The position numbers were made by a program, and so were the translations under genes. 64,000 nt of DNA. Origin: Oscillospiraceae bacterium (lineage in GTDB: Bacteria > Bacillota > Clostridia > Oscillospirales > Ruminococcaceae). Shown here one piece after another: positions 32,685 through 41,296 of this stretch (position 1 is its first letter; the number at the start of each line of letters is the position of its first letter). The notes beneath the pieces are model-generated. The model was given only the letters and a program-made list of their open reading frames with translations, ran no database searches and was not told where the DNA came from. The DNA lies in the NCBI GenBank assembly GCA_022835495.1, contig BQOK01000001.1:1364001-1428000 (forward strand). Direction: 5' to 3'.

Positions 32685-32828
32685 CTTTTCTTATACTAAA
32701 ATTTAAAACATATGAACAGATTATCGCATAAACACAAGACTTATTAGCAACTCATGAAGGAAAAAGTGTGTAATTTACTACTGATTTACCACTAATCAAA
32801 GAGTCTTGATACGACATATAATTTTAGA

Positions 32829-32885
32829 CACCTTGCTGGTGTATTTTTATTATAGATACAAGCAGTCAGTGATTGACTGCTTGTG
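32829..32885. terminator. two hairpins at the edge of the AT-rich islet
   Basis: ACACC-ttgct-GGTGT followed by ATTTTTATT (32829-32850), then ACAAGCAGTCA-gtga-TTGACTGCTTGT (32860-32885). They may terminate the membrane-protein gene read on the minus strand or read-through from the tRNAs. Nothing else is seen between 32690 and 32927. Confidence 0.5.
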
Positions 32886-32927
32886 GTATTTTATGAAGTT
32901 ATAGACAAACTGGAATTTGTATATAAC

Positions 32928-33332
32928 TTAACTTTCATCATGGATATTTTCTAATCCATATTTATTTACTAATAACAAGTAACAAAAACCTAGTAAAGTT
33001 CCAACTATACCGTATATAGCATCTATTATATCAGTTGTGTTCATAAAACCCATTACTGTTTCACATATAATATTTGCGATAATAATAAACAAGCCCAATA
33101 TAATTATTTTTTTAAATGTCATTTTTTGCAAAATCCAAGTAAAACCAACACCTAAATAGAATATTAAACTTAATGCAAAATTTGAAATATGAGAATTTAT
33201 TTCTGCATTGATAACTACTATCTCATTATTGAAAGCACTTATCCAACGTATGATTGCTAGTATAGCAGCAAATAAAATTAAACAATTATACATGATTTTT
33301 ATTATCTTTTTGGGCTTTAATTTATCGTTCAT
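32928..33332 (-). CDS. AT-rich small membrane protein of unknown function
   Basis: A 134-residue protein with about four hydrophobic segments (roughly residues 12-32, 45-68, 76-97 and 105-125 counted from ATG 33332) separated by short charged loops. I do not recognise the family. Base composition is near 30 percent GC against about 60 percent around it, so the gene was very likely acquired. A start eight codons upstream (TTG at 33356) is also possible; neither has a strong ribosome site. It is divergent from a ribbon-helix-helix protein gene, with a palindromic operator-like region between them. Confidence 0.6.
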   Translation of the reverse strand: MNDKLKPKKIIKIMYNCLILFAAILAIIRWISAFNNEIVVINAEINSHISNFALSLIFYLGVGFTWILQKMTFKKIIILGLFIIIANIICETVMGFMNTTDIIDAIYGIVGTLLGFCYLLLVNKYGLENIHDES

Positions 33333-33388
33333 TATCTTACTTTGTTCCCTTAACAAATTCTAATTTCTAATATAATTAAAAGAAGCTC

Positions 33389-33436
33389 TTGACATTTGTG
33401 GGCCGGTAATATATACTTGCATTAACGGCCCACAAA
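33389..33436 (+). promoter_or_regulatory. promoter flanked by an 11-bp inverted repeat (RHH operator candidate)
   Basis: TTGACA (33389-33394), 17-base spacer, TATACT (33412-33417). TTTGTGGGCCG (33395-33405) and CGGCCCACAAA (33426-33436) are perfect inverted copies, one in the spacer and one just after the transcript start, ending at the ribosome site. Confidence 0.7.
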
Positions 33437-33449
33437 AAGGAGGCGAACA

Positions 33450-33626
33450 ATGGGCGAAAAAAAGCTAGGTCGTCCAACAGATAATCCCAAAGATATTGTA
33501 TTAAAGATCCGCCTTGATAACGACACTTCCAGAAAGCTAGAGGAATGTAGTGAAGAAATGGAAGTATCGAAAGCAGAAGTGGTGCGGCAGGGGATTAGCA
33601 AGATGCATGACGACCTCAAAAAATGA
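33450..33626 (+). CDS. ribbon-helix-helix (CopG/Arc-like) regulator
   Basis: A 58-residue basic protein beginning GEKKLGRPTDNPKD. It then has the ribbon VLKIRLDNDTSRKL and helices LEECSEEMEVSKAEVVRQGISKM, a typical RHH DNA-binding fold. AAAGGAGG lies six bases before the ATG. Similar short proteins often accompany mobile elements or toxin-antitoxin pairs. No toxin lies downstream; the divergent small membrane protein is the nearest candidate partner. Self-control through the flanking inverted repeat is likely. Confidence 0.8.
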   Translation: MGEKKLGRPTDNPKDIVLKIRLDNDTSRKLEECSEEMEVSKAEVVRQGISKMHDDLKK

Positions 33627-33750
33627 AGGAAGCGGCGCACCTCTCGCAAAGCCGGGCACCGCTTCCCCAAACCGACACACGCCCGAAAGCATATGCAGCG
33701 TAAATATTATACCATACGCCGCAGACCCTTTCAAGCAGTGCCGGGCCACA

Positions 33751-34059
33751 ATGGAAAGGAAGAATGCTATTCGGTTTATGGTCATTCGGCAGTTGGACCA
33801 GCGGGCGTTTGAGCGGCTGCACAGCGCCCTGGCGGCGCAGGCGCAAGCCGAACCGCTGGAAGCGAGCTATACCGTGAACCTGGCGATCAACAGCGCGGAG
33901 TACGCGGTGAGGGTGCAGCCGGACGAGGGCAACCGGATGGCGGTGCTGTAGGCGCTGCGCGTTTACCGGGAAGAGGACGGCACGAACTTTGAACTGATCG
34001 AGCAGCGGGGCGTGCTGTCTGCCTTTTTGGAAATTTTAATCTACCAGGGGGTGGGCTGA
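33751..34059 (+). pseudogene. ORF interrupted by an in-frame TAG
   Basis: The frame from ATG 33751 reads 66 residues (MERKNAIRFMVIRQLDQR start, PDEGNRMAVL end) and stops at TAG 33949-33951. Without that stop the same frame continues for 35 codons of the same composition (ALRVYREEDGTNFELIEQRG, then LSAFLEILIYQGVG) to TGA 34057-34059. A CAG-to-TAG change is the simplest explanation. The full protein would be about 102 residues; I do not recognise its family. ATG 33778 is an alternative start. No other gene is seen between 33627 and 34246. Confidence 0.55.
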
Positions 34060-34089
34060 TCCCTTATAAAGGCCCGCCCTCTACGGCAG

Positions 34090-34126
34090 AGCCCCTTCCC
34101 CAAAGCATGCAAACGGGAAGGGGCTT
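34090..34126 (+). terminator. hairpin upstream of brnQ
   Basis: AGCCCCTTCCC (34090-34100) pairs with GGGAAGGGGCT (34115-34125); the T-run is short (TTTG). Confidence 0.55.
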
Positions 34127-34154
34127 TGCTGCGCGGAAAAAGCCCTTTTGCAGT

Positions 34155-34183
34155 TTGCCCAAATGCATTTTACATGGTATAAT
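34155..34183 (+). promoter_or_regulatory. promoter of brnQ
   Basis: TTGCCC (34155-34160), 17-base spacer, TATAAT (34178-34183) with a TGG extension. Confidence 0.7.
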
Positions 34184-34246
34184 CAAATTCATACTTTTTT
34201 GACAGTATCCCGCGGAGTGCGGCCTTGCGGAAAGAATGGAGGGACC

Positions 34247-35620
34247 ATGGAAAAGAAATTGCGTTTTGGCGAATACATTACCATTGCCAGCATGCTGTTC
34301 GGCTTGTTTTTTGGGGCGGGGAATCTGATCTTCCCGGCCAGCATGGGGCAGCTTGCAGGGCACAACGTATGGCAGGCCATCGGGGGCTTTTTGATTACCG
34401 GCGTGGGGCTTCCGCTGCTGGCAGTGGCGGCCCTGGGCGTGAGCCGGTGCGGGGGCCTGGCGGAATTGAGCAGCCGGGTAAGCCGGGGCTACGGCATGTT
34501 TTTTACCTGCGCGCTCTACCTGACCATCGGGCCGTTTTTTGCGATCCCGCGCTGTGCAACCGTTTCGTTTACGGTGGGGGTGCAGCCGCTGCTGGGAGAG
34601 CAGCAGGGCGCAGCGCTGCCGCTTTTGATCTTTTCGCTGCTGTTCTTCGGTGCGGCGCTGTGGTTTTCGCTGCGGCCCTCCAACATCCTTACCTGGGTGG
34701 GTAAGGTGCTGAACCCGCTGTTTTTGGCCTGCCTTGGTATTTTGGTGATCACAGCCCTGCTGCGGCCCGCGGGCGCGATCAGCGCTGTGGAGCCCCAGGG
34801 CGCCTATGCCGCGGCGCCTTTTTCCACCGGCTTTTTAGAGGGCTACAACACGATGGACGCCCTGGCCGGGCTTGCCTTCGGGATTATTGTGGTGAATGTG
34901 GTGCGGGGGCTTGGTGTGCGGCAGCCCGGCGCTGTGGCGGCCAGCACGGTGAAGGCGGGCGTTTTCAGCAGCGTGATCATGGCGGCCATCTACATTGCCA
35001 TCACGCTGGTGGGCGCTCAGAGCCGGGGGGCCTATCCGGCCAGCGCGAACGGCGGCGAGGCGCTGGCCGTGATCGCCCGGCATTATTTCGGCACGGCGGG
35101 CGGGCTGATCCTCGCCCTCACCGTTACCTTTGCCTGCCTCAAGACCTCGGTGGGGCTGATCACCAGCTGCGGCGAGACCTTTAAAGCGCTGTTTCCGGGG
35201 CGCTTTACCTATAAAGTATGGGCGATCGGGTTTTGCACTGTGTCGTTTTTGATCGCGAACGTGGGGCTGAACGCGATTTTGAACTACTCGCTGCCGGTGC
35301 TGATGTTCCTGTACCCGCTGGCGATCACCCTGATCCTGCTGACGCTGCTGGGCAAGGTGTATCAAAATGACGGCAGGGTATACCGCTGGGTGACCGGGTT
35401 TACCCTGGCGGCGGCGCTGTTCGATTTTGCAAAAGCGCTGGCCGGCGCGCTGCCCGCCGCCGTGAGCGCGGCACTTCATCTGGATGCCGCAGTGGAGTTT
35501 GCGGGGCGCTGGCTGCCGCTGTTCGGCCTGGGCCTGGGGTGGGTCTGCCCGGCGGCGGTGGGCTTTGTGATCGGGTTTGTGCTGCACAAAACCGGCAGGG
35601 GAGCAGCCAGGGCCAATTAA
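34247..35620 (+). CDS. brnQ: branched-chain amino acid transporter (LIVCS family)
   Basis: Sodium- or proton-coupled importer of leucine, isoleucine and valine. The 457-residue protein has about 12 helices. LFGLFFGAGNLIFPASMGQLAG at the start and IGPFFAIPRCATVSFTVG in helix III are family hallmarks. ATG at 34247 has GGAGGG at five bases. It is monocistronic and convergent with the sugar ABC transporter operon. Confidence 0.95.
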   Translation: MEKKLRFGEYITIASMLFGLFFGAGNLIFPASMGQLAGHNVWQAIGGFLITGVGLPLLAVAALGVSRCGGLAELSSRVSRGYGMFFTCALYLTIGPFFAIPRCATVSFTVGVQPLLGEQQGAALPLLIFSLLFFGAALWFSLRPSNILTWVGKVLNPLFLACLGILVITALLRPAGAISAVEPQGAYAAAPFSTGFLEGYNTMDALAGLAFGIIVVNVVRGLGVRQPGAVAASTVKAGVFSSVIMAAIYIAITLVGAQSRGAYPASANGGEALAVIARHYFGTAGGLILALTVTFACLKTSVGLITSCGETFKALFPGRFTYKVWAIGFCTVSFLIANVGLNAILNYSLPVLMFLYPLAITLILLTLLGKVYQNDGRVYRWVTGFTLAAALFDFAKALAGALPAAVSAALHLDAAVEFAGRWLPLFGLGLGWVCPAAVGFVIGFVLHKTGRGAARAN

Positions 35621-35637
35621 GGTTTAACATAATGATA

Positions 35638-35682
35638 TACAGCGCAGGGCCGCCCGGGATGACCGGGCGGCCCTGCGCTGTA
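35638..35682. repeat. palindromic repeat, copy 1 (20-bp stem)
   Basis: A 20-bp perfect stem (TACAGCGCAGGGCCGCCCGG arm) with loop GATGA sits between the convergent brnQ and permease genes and can act as terminator both ways. The same core and loop recur at 50787-50823 with compensating base changes. Confidence 0.75.
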
Positions 35683-35706
35683 CTATTGGAGGTGCGGGGT
35701 GGAAGC

Positions 35707-36558
35707 TTATCCCTTGACGCCGCCGCTGGTGATGCCGGACACGATTTTTTCGGAAAGCAGCAGATACAGTACCAGGGTGGGAAGAAGCACCATAATGACG
35801 GCTGCAAAAAGGCCCGCCCAATCGCCGGTATAGGTCATGGCGGTAATGATGTTCTGCAGCCCCATGGAAAGGGTGCGGATCTCGTCGTTGCCGTTGGCAA
35901 AGATCAGGGCCATGAAGTATTCGTTCCAGATGACCATAAAGTTGAAGATCGTTACCGTGATGATACCGGGCGAGGCCAGGGGGATCATGACCTTCCACAG
36001 GGCCTTTGTTTCGGTGCAGCCGTCGATCATTGCGGCTTCGGCCAGGGAGCTGGGGACCGTGGTAAAGAACGACGTGAGGAAAAACACGGTGTAGGGCACG
36101 TTCATGCCTGTATACAAAATAAGAAGGGTTGCCAAATGCCCCACGAGCTCGGCCCGGACAAACCAGCAGTAAAGGGGAATGACGACCATGACCTGCGGAA
36201 CACTCATGCCAACGACAAAGGCGTTAAAGGTGGCTTTTTTGCCGAAAAACGTTTTTTTGGCAAGCACATAGGCTGCCGGCGCGGAGATCAGGATGATGAG
36301 CGTGCAGGGGATACCGGTGCAGAGAAGGCTGTTGATAAAATAGCGCCCCACATTGTTGTATTGCCACACGTTCAGGTAATTTTCAAAATGGAACCCGCTG
36401 TGCAGCAGACCATTTGAAAAAATTTCCCGGTTGGTACTGAAGGAGGCCAGAAGGATCCAGCCAAAAGCGACCGCAAAAAAAGCCACCCATACGATCAGGG
36501 GGAGATAGCGAAGCGCTTTGGAGATGCGGTATCTGGCGTTTGCAAATGCGTTTCTCAA
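35707..36558 (-). CDS. carbohydrate ABC transporter permease (MalG-like)
   Basis: A 283-residue inner-membrane subunit with six helices and the EAA loop (AEAAMIDGCTETKALWKVMIP region, about 190-210) that contacts the ATPase. Sequence type CUT1, used for oligosaccharides. It overlaps the other permease gene by four bases. The locus has no ATPase, so the complex probably uses a shared MsmX-type ATPase made elsewhere. Confidence 0.93.
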   Translation of the reverse strand: MRNAFANARYRISKALRYLPLIVWVAFFAVAFGWILLASFSTNREIFSNGLLHSGFHFENYLNVWQYNNVGRYFINSLLCTGIPCTLIILISAPAAYVLAKKTFFGKKATFNAFVVGMSVPQVMVVIPLYCWFVRAELVGHLATLLILYTGMNVPYTVFFLTSFFTTVPSSLAEAAMIDGCTETKALWKVMIPLASPGIITVTIFNFMVIWNEYFMALIFANGNDEIRTLSMGLQNIITAMTYTGDWAGLFAAVIMVLLPTLVLYLLLSEKIVSGITSGGVKG

Positions 36559-37469
36559 TACTCGTAGGCCTCCTCTTTCAACAGTTTGTTCATGATCACA
36601 TGGGTGACCAAAACCAAAATTGCCACCAGAATGCCCACGGCTGCGCCGGACCCCACGTTCAGGACGCTGCTTGCGGAGGCGGCGGTCCCGAAGATTTTAT
36701 CGTAAAGATAATAGACCGGTGTGATGGTGCGCAGGTTCATGCGGGAAGAGAACATTTTTGCCATGGCAAAATAGTTGACGCTGTTGATGGTCCACAGGGT
36801 GATGCAGGTGCGGAACACGTTCCGGATAAGAGGAAGGGTGATATACCAAAATTGCTGCCAGCTGCCCGCCCCGTCCAGGCGTGCGCTCTCGTACAGCTCA
36901 TGGGGGATCCCTTCGATGCCGGATAGAAAGATCAGCATGAAATAGCCCACGCTGCTGTACACACTGGCGATCAGCATGGCCCAAAAGAGGTAACGCGGGG
37001 AGGTCCAGTTGATCTTGGCCAGATCGTGCAGACCAAGAAAGGTGAACAGCGTTTTCAGCATACCGAATTTATTCTGGAACACGTATTGCAGCCACATGGT
37101 GGCCAGCGCGACCACTGAGATGGTATTGGGCAGATAGATCGCCGACCGCCAAAAGCGCTTTCCCCTGACGCCGGAGCCAAGAATGGCGGCGAACAGCAGC
37201 GCAAAGGCCAGGGTCAATATCCCGCCGATCAGCCAGATCTTGCCCACATTTTGCAGCGAGGCCAGAAATACGCTGTTGTGAAACAGCTCTGTGAAATTGT
37301 CGAGGCCAACGAAGGTCCAGTCCGACATGCGGCTGCTGATGCCGGGCATACTGTGCAGGCTCATTAGGATCGTTCGCAGCAGCGGATAGGCGAACATTAC
37401 CAAAAAACACAGCAATGCGGGCCCCAGAGAGAGCCATATAAATCTTCGGTTTCGTTTTTTACTGCTCAA
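36555..37469 (-). CDS. carbohydrate ABC transporter permease (MalF-like)
   Basis: A 304-residue CUT1 permease. It opens with a cytoplasmic basic stretch and WLSLGPALLCFLVMFAYPLLRTILMS. The EAA-type loop reads ELYESARLDGAGSWQQFWYITLPL (about 197-220). It lies 146 bases downstream of the binding-protein gene with a hairpin in the gap, and overlaps the MalG-like gene by four bases. Confidence 0.93.
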   Translation of the reverse strand: MSSKKRNRRFIWLSLGPALLCFLVMFAYPLLRTILMSLHSMPGISSRMSDWTFVGLDNFTELFHNSVFLASLQNVGKIWLIGGILTLAFALLFAAILGSGVRGKRFWRSAIYLPNTISVVALATMWLQYVFQNKFGMLKTLFTFLGLHDLAKINWTSPRYLFWAMLIASVYSSVGYFMLIFLSGIEGIPHELYESARLDGAGSWQQFWYITLPLIRNVFRTCITLWTINSVNYFAMAKMFSSRMNLRTITPVYYLYDKIFGTAASASSVLNVGSGAAVGILVAILVLVTHVIMNKLLKEEAYEY

Positions 37470-37495
37470 TGCCTTTATCCTCTTTTACAAGCGGA

Positions 37496-37547
37496 AGGGG
37501 CCGCCGCAGTTGAGTGCGGGTCTTCCGTGCGGCAGCCCCCTCGGTCT
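37496..37547 (-). terminator. hairpin between binding-protein and permease genes
   Basis: GGGG-C-TGCCGCA and TGCGGCGGCCCC arms pair across a 19-base loop on the minus strand. Such hairpins after the binding-protein gene usually lower permease expression. Confidence 0.5.
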
Positions 37548-37615
37548 ATTTGCTTTTTAAACAGCGCGGCAAAGAAAATTGAAGTTTCAAAACCGGCGCA
37601 TCGGGATTGCCGCCC

Positions 37616-38923
37616 TTATGCCATTTGAGACTGGATGGCTTTTACAAACTGCTCGGGGGTGGTGTTGCCGGCGACCAGATCTGTGAAGGCGGCGTTGATG
37701 ATGGCGCGGATATCGCCGTCCTCCTCGGAGCTGCCGCCCCATACGAACGCATCCGTGCTGGCCTCCATGAGTTCGCCCACGCACTGCAGCTTTTCAGGCA
37801 GCGGAACGCCGTTGATGATGGGCATTGCCGCCACTTTGTCGACCAGGCCGGTCTGCGTTTCTACAGAGGAGAACTCCTCCAGCAGCTTGAAGGCGGCCTC
37901 GGGATACTGGCTGGCCTTGGTCACGGCATAGAACTGGCAGCCGGTGGTGTAGGTGGTGTAGGGGTAGATGGAGCCCTCTGGTGCGGGGAAGAACATTGCG
38001 CCCCACTGGAAATCGTCGCCGGTGATGTCGGCCACCTCGTTGGGAAGCCAGGAACCGTTGTAGTACATGGCGGCAGTGCCCAGCGCAAACTCACCGTTCT
38101 GCGCGGCGGGGAATACGTTGGAACCCACGGACGCCGCCAGGTAGCCCTTTTCGCGCAGCTCGGCAAAGTCCTGGGCCATCTGCAGAACGGCGGGGTCGTT
38201 CCAGAGTTCACTGTTCTTTTCGGTCAGCAGCTGGGTTACCCAATCGGTGCCTTTCATCATGGCAAGGTAATGCCCGTACATGCTCTGCTGGTAGGCGTCG
38301 TCCACCGTGATGGGGTCATAGCCGGCGTCCTTGATTTTCTGGCAGCAATCCAGGAATTCGGCCCAGGTGGCGGGCATGGTGTCGATGCCGGCTTCCTGGA
38401 AGATGGCTTTGTTGTAGAAGAAGGTGCCCACGAAGGGGCGTGCGGGAACGTAATACCAGGATTCGCCGTCCGGGGCAAGATCCTTGGTAAATCCGGCCAT
38501 ACCGCCGGAGATGGAGGCTTCCAGGCTGCTGCCCGCCATATAGGGGGTCAGATCCTGCAGGTACTCGGCGCCCAGGGCGGCGATGTTGCCAAAACCGCTC
38601 TCCACAATGTCGATTTGTACGCCGGAGTCAAGGCTGGATTTTAAGATGTCGCGAACATCGCGGCCGGCCCAGTTCACCTGCACCTTGTAGCCCGGGTTGT
38701 TGGCCTCGAAGCGGGAGATAGCGTCCTTGAGCACGTCAACGCCGTCCTCGTTCTCGCTCCACTGCGCCCAGTAGACAAGCGTTTTTTCGCCCTCGGGGGT
38801 AGAAGCGGGCGCGGAAGCCGGGGAAGAAGCAGAAGCGGGCGCCGGGGCGGACGAGCAGCCGGAAAGCGCCAGGGCTGCCGCCAGTGCAAGAGATGCTGCG
38901 ACCATGAATCTTGTGCGTTTCAT
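37616..38923 (-). CDS. sugar-binding lipoprotein (SBP family 1)
   Basis: A 435-residue extracellular solute-binding protein. The signal peptide ends at a lipobox (LALSGC, Cys near 23), followed by an Ala/Ser/Pro linker, then TLVYWAQWSENEDGVDVLKDAISRFEANNPGYKVQVNW, a family 1 entry seen in parts. ATG at 38923 is chosen because AAGGAGG precedes it. It delivers a sugar or oligosaccharide to the two downstream permeases. The neighbouring GH78 gene suggests a rhamnose-containing ligand, by inference. Confidence 0.94.
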   Translation of the reverse strand: MKRTRFMVAASLALAAALALSGCSSAPAPASASSPASAPASTPEGEKTLVYWAQWSENEDGVDVLKDAISRFEANNPGYKVQVNWAGRDVRDILKSSLDSGVQIDIVESGFGNIAALGAEYLQDLTPYMAGSSLEASISGGMAGFTKDLAPDGESWYYVPARPFVGTFFYNKAIFQEAGIDTMPATWAEFLDCCQKIKDAGYDPITVDDAYQQSMYGHYLAMMKGTDWVTQLLTEKNSELWNDPAVLQMAQDFAELREKGYLAASVGSNVFPAAQNGEFALGTAAMYYNGSWLPNEVADITGDDFQWGAMFFPAPEGSIYPYTTYTTGCQFYAVTKASQYPEAAFKLLEEFSSVETQTGLVDKVAAMPIINGVPLPEKLQCVGELMEASTDAFVWGGSSEEDGDIRAIINAAFTDLVAGNTTPEQFVKAIQSQMA

Positions 38924-38990
38924 AATTTTCCTCCTTTTTGGAAATGGATGTGATATCGCAAAAGGGGCGGTGCAAAGCCGGGCCCTTTTG

Positions 38991-41195
38991 TTACGGGATG
39001 GAGAGCAGCCCGCCGGGCGTGAGGACGCTCCCGGAAGGGAAGGAGACGCCGATGTGGGCGGGGGCGACGACGTAAGCGGAAAAGCCTGGCTGCGTGGGGC
39101 GGATGCCAAGCCCATAGGCGAAGTAAAAATAGATGGGGATGGCGGACCACCCGTGGCACAGGCTGCCGGCGCGATGAAAATCCTCGGCGCCGCGCTCTGT
39201 TTCCCAAAAGGTGCGCGCGCCGTTCAGCAGCATGCCGCCCCATCGCCGCGCGATTTCGTCAAACACAGCCGGGGCAAGCCCGTCTTCGGCCAAAAGCGCT
39301 TCGTAGCGGAAAAAGCAGCTGCTGAGCGTGAGGGGCAAAAGGCCCTCGCCCTGCAAAAGCCGGTGCGCCAGCCCGCTGCGCCTGGGCGCGGGGCAGGCCC
39401 CACTGCACAGGATAAGCGCCTGGGTGAGCTGGGCGTAATGGGCGCGGCTTCCCCCGGGGGAAAGGTAGGCGGCGTAACAGCCGGAGCTCTCGTTCCAGAA
39501 CGCTTCCAGGGCCGCGCCCAAGCGATCCGCCTCGGCGTCCAACCCCGCTGCGGCATCCGGCTTGCCCAGCCAGCCGCACAACCGTGAAATGCTTTGCAGC
39601 GCGAGGATGAGAAAGGCGGAGAGCGGCGCGTCGAAACGCGCCGGGAACGGGGCGGTCCGGTGGATCTCGCCGCCGTCCAGCCCGGGGGACCATTCGTAAA
39701 AATTCCAGCAGCCGGGCTGGGTGTAGGCGGGGACCAGGCCGCTTGCCGCCACCCGCCCCAGCGCTGCTTGTGCGATGCGCAGCGCGGTGGGCAGCATCTC
39801 TTCACCAAAGGCCACGTCGCCGCTGAACAGAACATAGTCCGCCAGCTGGCAGGGCCACGCCAGGGTAAAGCTGGGGATGGTGACGCGGTCCTTTCCGGGG
39901 GAGCACAGCTCCAGCAGGCCGTCCGGCCGAAGGCTCCGGCCCAGCAGGCGGATGCTCTCACGCGCAAGGCGGTATTCGCCGAAGGCATAGTAAGCGCAGA
40001 GCATTTGCAGGCGGGAATCCATCGCGTATAACGCCTGCTCGCGCCAGGGGCAATCCTCGAAATGCTCGTGCATGCAGTTGTGCAGCGTTGCTTTGGCGGC
40101 GTTAAAAACAGCGGTGTGCAGCCGGTCGCCGCAGGCAAGCTGAGGCCGCGGGTCCACAGGATATTCCACAGGGCGCAGCCCGGCATAGTGCACGGTGCCC
40201 CTGCGCGCGTGGATATAAAGCTGCAGATAACGCGCGCCCAGCCGTTTGAACCAGTGGGTAAAGCTGCGGCGCCCCGCTACCGCGTAATAGACCGCGCAGA
40301 AGCTGCGCCCGTCGATCCCGCTGCGGACGCGCAGATCCTCCAAATGCTCGCCAAAGGCAACATCCACGCGGGTGCCGGCGGGCAGGTCCAGCTCCAGCGT
40401 GAGCAGACCGCACAGCGGCTCCCCCAGATCCAGCAGCAGATACACGCCGTCCCCCTCGGCCGCTTCGAACGAAAGGCCGCGCGCATCGGGCAGTGCGGGG
40501 CGCCCGGCCCGGCAAAAGAGCGCTTCGCGCTCGCGATAGGCCAGTGCGGCGTATTGGCAGGCATCGCCCGGCGTGCGGCCGGGCGGCCCGGAAAAGAACA
40601 CGCCCTGGCTTTGCACAGCCGCCGCGGCGGGGGCGCGCAGGATCAAATGCGGGATAGCGCGCGGTTTCAGGCTGCCGGTGCGGGGGGCGGGCACGGCACA
40701 GCACAGCGCACTGTGCGGGACCGGGGCCGGCCATTCGCGCTGCTGGTGATATGTAAACGAGAAACCCAGCTGGGTCGTGAGCCGCGCCACCCCCAGGGAG
40801 TCGTAAGCGGGGGCTGGGGCGCACAGCGTTTGGGCGCCGCTTGCGCAGACGACCGCCCCGCCCTCTTCAATGGCAAACAGAAGGCCGGCGCGGCCCGCCT
40901 GCCAGGTGAGACTGTCTGTGCCCTGATAATAAACGCGGACCCAAAGCTGATTTTCGCCCGGCGCGGCAGCGGGCGAGATATCGTGCGTCTGGTATACCTT
41001 GCTTTGCGGAAGATCGGTGTATTGCCCCAAGGCGGCGAATGTGCCGTTCACAAATGCGGCGTACTGGTGCTCTGCACTGATATGCAATAAAAGCGGATCG
41101 CCTGCGCCTGAAACAGAAAAGGACGTGAAAAAATCTGCGTAAAGATTGACTCCCGATAAACCGGGGCACCAGATCCACTGTGCGGACCCAAACAT
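38991..41195 (-). CDS. GH78-like alpha-L-rhamnosidase
   Basis: A 734-residue cytoplasmic enzyme (no signal peptide). The N-terminal beta domain (AQWIWCPGLSGVNLYADFF, FRVNG-type KVYQTHDISP) is followed by the (alpha/alpha)6 barrel with the family motif DCPWREQALYAMDSRLQM. The general-acid and base region is here, where GH78 enzymes have DCPQRDERLGWTGDA. The barrel ends with LCHGWSAIPIYF and a C-terminal beta domain. It is shorter than most GH78 proteins and the acid/base loop deviates, so substrate may differ from L-rhamnosides. GGAGGGCG precedes the ATG. First gene of the operon with the ABC importer. Confidence 0.85.
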   Translation of the reverse strand: MFGSAQWIWCPGLSGVNLYADFFTSFSVSGAGDPLLLHISAEHQYAAFVNGTFAALGQYTDLPQSKVYQTHDISPAAAPGENQLWVRVYYQGTDSLTWQAGRAGLLFAIEEGGAVVCASGAQTLCAPAPAYDSLGVARLTTQLGFSFTYHQQREWPAPVPHSALCCAVPAPRTGSLKPRAIPHLILRAPAAAAVQSQGVFFSGPPGRTPGDACQYAALAYREREALFCRAGRPALPDARGLSFEAAEGDGVYLLLDLGEPLCGLLTLELDLPAGTRVDVAFGEHLEDLRVRSGIDGRSFCAVYYAVAGRRSFTHWFKRLGARYLQLYIHARRGTVHYAGLRPVEYPVDPRPQLACGDRLHTAVFNAAKATLHNCMHEHFEDCPWREQALYAMDSRLQMLCAYYAFGEYRLARESIRLLGRSLRPDGLLELCSPGKDRVTIPSFTLAWPCQLADYVLFSGDVAFGEEMLPTALRIAQAALGRVAASGLVPAYTQPGCWNFYEWSPGLDGGEIHRTAPFPARFDAPLSAFLILALQSISRLCGWLGKPDAAAGLDAEADRLGAALEAFWNESSGCYAAYLSPGGSRAHYAQLTQALILCSGACPAPRRSGLAHRLLQGEGLLPLTLSSCFFRYEALLAEDGLAPAVFDEIARRWGGMLLNGARTFWETERGAEDFHRAGSLCHGWSAIPIYFYFAYGLGIRPTQPGFSAYVVAPAHIGVSFPSGSVLTPGGLLSIP

Positions 41196-41222
41196 TTCGC
41201 GCCCTCCTTCCGATTTGAATAT

Positions 41223-41241
41223 TTTAAACAGAGTTTACTAA
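41223..41241 (-). promoter_or_regulatory. ROK operator copy A in the GH78 promoter
   Basis: Minus-strand reading TTAGTAAAC-TCT-GTTTAAA. A TTGACT (-35) lies just upstream and an AATATT -10 17 bases on, so the site fills the promoter spacer. It matches copies B (43491) and C (43646). Confidence 0.7.
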
Positions 41242-41296
41242 GTCAATGCAATAAAACGCCTTTTTTCAAAGGCGGTGCACAGCCCGGCGCCGCGGA

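Noticed and set aside
32433-32699. A plus-strand open frame over tRNA-Gly and tRNA-Leu
   Set aside because: It only translates the tRNA genes and has no coding character.
32646-33440. Integrative element with attachment-site repeats at tRNA-Leu
   Set aside because: No integrase and no duplicate of the tRNA 3' end is seen nearby; kept only as an AT-rich islet.
33949-33951. Amber recoding (pyrrolysine or suppression) at the internal TAG
   Set aside because: There is no recoding element in view and the simpler CAG-to-TAG change explains it; other genes here use TAG as a normal stop.
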